43,107 nt of DNA from positions 1 through 43,107 of the forward strand of contig JAZRHB010000021.1 in NCBI GenBank assembly GCA_045644605.1, read 5' to 3'. Below, piece after piece: positions 40,064 to 43,107 of the stretch; the first letter of the stretch is position 1; the number at the start of each line of letters is the position of its first letter. A program made the translations under genes and the position numbers. Origin of the DNA: RGIG4103 sp045644605. Its GTDB lineage: Bacteria > Bacillota > Clostridia > RUG12999. Below the pieces are notes generated by a model. It saw only the letters and a program-made list of their open reading frames with translations, searched no databases and had not been told where the DNA came from.

Positions 40064-40093
40064 ATATAAAAATTAAACCGGAGGTTATTGGAT

Positions 40094-41194
40094 ATGGAAA
40101 ATAAAAGAATTAATGTTACACGTTCGTCAATGCCGACGTACGAAGAATACTGTGAGGAAATAAAAGAACTGTGGGACAGCAGATGGCTTTCCAACAGAGG
40201 AGCAAAGCACAAGCTGTTTGAAGAGCAGCTGCAGAAATATCTTATGGCAAAAAATGTTGCACTTTTTGCAAACGGACACGTTGCACTTGAAGTTGCAATT
40301 GATGCTTTTGACCTTAAAGGCGAAGTTATCACAACACCGTATACCCACTGTTCAACCACACACTCTATCGTAAGAAACGGACTTACACCGGTATTTTGTG
40401 ATGTGAACGATGTGGACTATACAATTGATGTTGAAAAAATTGAAGATCTTATAACAGAAAACACATCTGCAATCATCACAACTCACGTATACGGCGGCGT
40501 TTGTGATGTTAAAGCAATTGAAAAAATTGCAAAGAAACATAACCTTAAAGTAATTTATGATGCGGCGCACGCTTTTGGTGTAACAATTGACGGCAAAGGA
40601 GTTTCCGACTGGGGCGATGCTTCAATGTTTAGCTGCCACGCAACAAAAGTTTTCCATACAATTGAAGGCGGTATAACCACTTTTAATGATGAAAAAGCTT
40701 TTGTAAAAATTGACCAGCTTACAAACTTTGGGTTTACAAGCCACGAATCAGTAGGATACGTAAGTACAAATGCCCGTATGAACGAATTTGAAGCGGCAAT
40801 GGGTATATGTAACTTGAGACATATTGACGGCGAAATTGAAAAGAGAAAAACCGCTGTTGAACGTTACGAAGAACGACTTGGCGGAGTTAAAGGTATTAAA
40901 CTTATAGCACCGCAAAAAGGCGTAACAAGAAACTATTCATATTTCCCGGTATTCTTTGACGGATATAAAATGAACAGAAACGAAGTGCAGCAGGTACTTG
41001 CCGATAACAACGTATTTGCAAGAAAATACTTCTATCCGCTTACAAATGAGCTTGAATGCTATGCGGAATATGCTTCTTCTGTAAAGGATACACCGGTGGC
41101 AAAAAATGCGGCAGAAACAGTGCTTACACTTCCGCTTTATGCCGATCTGACAGTGGAAGACGTGGACAGAATTTGCGATATAATTTTGAAATAG
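40094..41194 (+). CDS. DegT/DnrJ/EryC1 aminotransferase, dTDP-sugar type
   Basis: A 366-residue PLP enzyme. PLP-binding Lys185 is in CHATKVFHTIEGG; ALFANGHVALEVAI (about 56-69) and YDAAHAFG (about 157) complete the site. It resembles VioA/FdtB-type transferases acting on dTDP-keto-6-deoxyhexoses rather than PglE. Placed between rmlC and rmlA, its likely substrate is dTDP-4-keto-6-deoxyglucose or an isomer, giving an amino-deoxy sugar such as viosamine or 3-amino-fucose (inference). No 3,4-ketoisomerase (FdtA) is visible. GGAGGT lies before ATG 40094; TTG 40088 is rejected. Confidence 0.92.
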   Translation: MENKRINVTRSSMPTYEEYCEEIKELWDSRWLSNRGAKHKLFEEQLQKYLMAKNVALFANGHVALEVAIDAFDLKGEVITTPYTHCSTTHSIVRNGLTPVFCDVNDVDYTIDVEKIEDLITENTSAIITTHVYGGVCDVKAIEKIAKKHNLKVIYDAAHAFGVTIDGKGVSDWGDASMFSCHATKVFHTIEGGITTFNDEKAFVKIDQLTNFGFTSHESVGYVSTNARMNEFEAAMGICNLRHIDGEIEKRKTAVERYEERLGGVKGIKLIAPQKGVTRNYSYFPVFFDGYKMNRNEVQQVLADNNVFARKYFYPLTNELECYAEYASSVKDTPVAKNAAETVLTLPLYADLTVEDVDRICDIILK

Positions 41195-41207
41195 AAGGTG
41201 AATTAAA

Positions 41208-42074
<867 letters not shown>

Positions 42075-42077
42075 AAT

Positions 42078-43103
42078 ATGAAAATTATAGTAACAGGCGG
42101 TGCCGGCTTTATCGGCAGTAACTTTGTTCATCATATGACAAAAAAATATCCGGACTATAAAATAATTGTTCTTGATAAGCTTACATATGCCGGCAACCTT
42201 GAAAACCTTGAACCGGTTATGGATAAAATTAAGTTTGTAAAAGCCGACATTGCGGATAGACGTGCTGTTTTTGAGCTTTTTGAAACAGAAAAACCTGATG
42301 TTGTGGTTAACTTTGCAGCGGAAAGCCATGTTGACCGTTCAATTGAAAATCCGGAGGTTTTCCTTGTAACAAACATTCTCGGGACACAGGTGCTTATGGA
42401 TGCATGTCGCAAATACGGCATAAAAAGATATCATCAGGTATCTACTGATGAAGTATATGGCGATCTGCCGCTTGACAGACCCGACCTTTTCTTCACGGAA
42501 GAAACACCAATCCATACATCAAGTCCGTACAGCGCAAGTAAAGCAAGTGCCGACCTTCTTGTTCAGGCATACCACAGAACATTCGGCCTTCCGGCAACAA
42601 TCTCAAGATGTTCAAACAACTACGGTCCGTATCATTTCCCGGAAAAGCTTATTCCGCTTATGATTGCAAATGCACTTAATAATAAATCCCTTCCCGTATA
42701 CGGAAACGGACTTAACGTGCGCGACTGGCTTTATGTTGAAGACCATTGTAAAGCTATTGACCTTATCATCCATAAAGGTAAGGTGGGCGAGGTATATAAC
42801 ATTGGTGGACATAACGAAAAGACGAATATTGATATTGTAAAAACAATACTTAAAATTCTGGACAAACCCGAAAGCCTTATAACATATGTAACCGACAGAA
42901 AAGGTCACGATATGCGCTATGCAATTGACCCGACAAAAATCCACAGTGAACTTGGCTGGCTTCCGGAAACAATGTTCGCCGATGGTATTGTAAAAACCGT
43001 TAACTGGTATCTTGAAAACAAATCCTGGTGGGAAAAGATTATCAGTGGCGAATATACAAAATACTATGAAGAAATGTACGGTAACAGGGAGGAACTGAAA
43101 TGA
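42078..43103 (+). CDS. rfbB: dTDP-glucose 4,6-dehydratase
   Basis: An NAD-dependent SDR enzyme making dTDP-4-keto-6-deoxyglucose, 341 residues. TGGAGFIGSNFV (residues 6-17) binds NAD; STDEVYGDL near 129 and YSASKASAD near 152 carry the catalytic Tyr-x3-Lys and Asp-Glu. SRCSNNYGPYHFPEKLIPL and KGHDMRYAIDP are family marks. It follows rmlA after 3 bases with GGAGGA overlapping its stop. The stop codon is 4 bases before the window end, so the operon continues beyond. Confidence 0.98.
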   Translation: MKIIVTGGAGFIGSNFVHHMTKKYPDYKIIVLDKLTYAGNLENLEPVMDKIKFVKADIADRRAVFELFETEKPDVVVNFAAESHVDRSIENPEVFLVTNILGTQVLMDACRKYGIKRYHQVSTDEVYGDLPLDRPDLFFTEETPIHTSSPYSASKASADLLVQAYHRTFGLPATISRCSNNYGPYHFPEKLIPLMIANALNNKSLPVYGNGLNVRDWLYVEDHCKAIDLIIHKGKVGEVYNIGGHNEKTNIDIVKTILKILDKPESLITYVTDRKGHDMRYAIDPTKIHSELGWLPETMFADGIVKTVNWYLENKSWWEKIISGEYTKYYEEMYGNREELK

Positions 43104-43107
43104 GTAT

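Overview
The window looks like a stretch of chromosome from a low-GC Gram-positive bacterium of the class Clostridia; I cannot name a genus. Support comes from strong AGGAGG-type ribosome binding sites, several near-consensus sigma-A promoters (TTGACA, 17 bp, TATAAT), a groESL operon with a CIRCE operator, GDSL hydrolase genes, and a Wzx/Wzy surface-polysaccharide cluster of Firmicutes type. No rRNA, tRNA, CRISPR array, insertion sequence, integrase or transposase was recognised.

Region 1 (1-6600) is housekeeping DNA: the 3' part of uvrC, a small conserved protein, pfkA, a small XRE regulator divergent from a cysteine-rich mini-protein, groES-groEL, and a GDSL esterase on the minus strand.

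Region 2 (about 6660-22260) is a compact, co-directional phage-derived cluster: ParB-like protein, large terminase, portal, scaffold, major capsid, connector and completion proteins, tail tube, Gp15, a very short tape-measure protein, distal tail and hub proteins, baseplate or receptor-binding proteins, holin and amidase. No integrase, repressor, replication gene, small terminase or head protease is visible, and no att repeats were found, so it is either a decayed or domesticated prophage or a gene-transfer-agent-like particle locus. Two cargo units stand out. One is a GDSL hydrolase gene with its own promoter and terminator inserted between portal and scaffold (a moron). The other, at the far end, is a toxin-immunity pair: a small protein joining a MuF-type CxxC...CRC motif to an intact barnase-like RNase, followed by a barstar homologue.

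Region 3 (22262-24153) is htpG (Hsp90) with its own promoter and terminator.

Region 4 (24200-43107) is an 18.9 kb surface-polysaccharide operon running off the right edge. It starts with two near-identical tandem promoters separated by an attenuator-like terminator and a structured leader. It encodes a DegT aminotransferase, a PglC-like phosphoglycosyltransferase, a GNAT acetyltransferase, a PLP-dependent ACC-deaminase-like enzyme, an ATP-grasp ligase, a CapK/PaaK-type adenylating enzyme, four GT4-type glycosyltransferases, a Wzy polymerase, a GT-A glycosyltransferase, a Wzx flippase, a second ATP-grasp ligase, RmlC, a second DegT aminotransferase, RmlA and RmlB. Together these would build a repeat unit on undecaprenyl phosphate, decorate it with amino or amide groups, flip it and polymerise it. 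All family assignments were made by reading the sequence; no database search was run.
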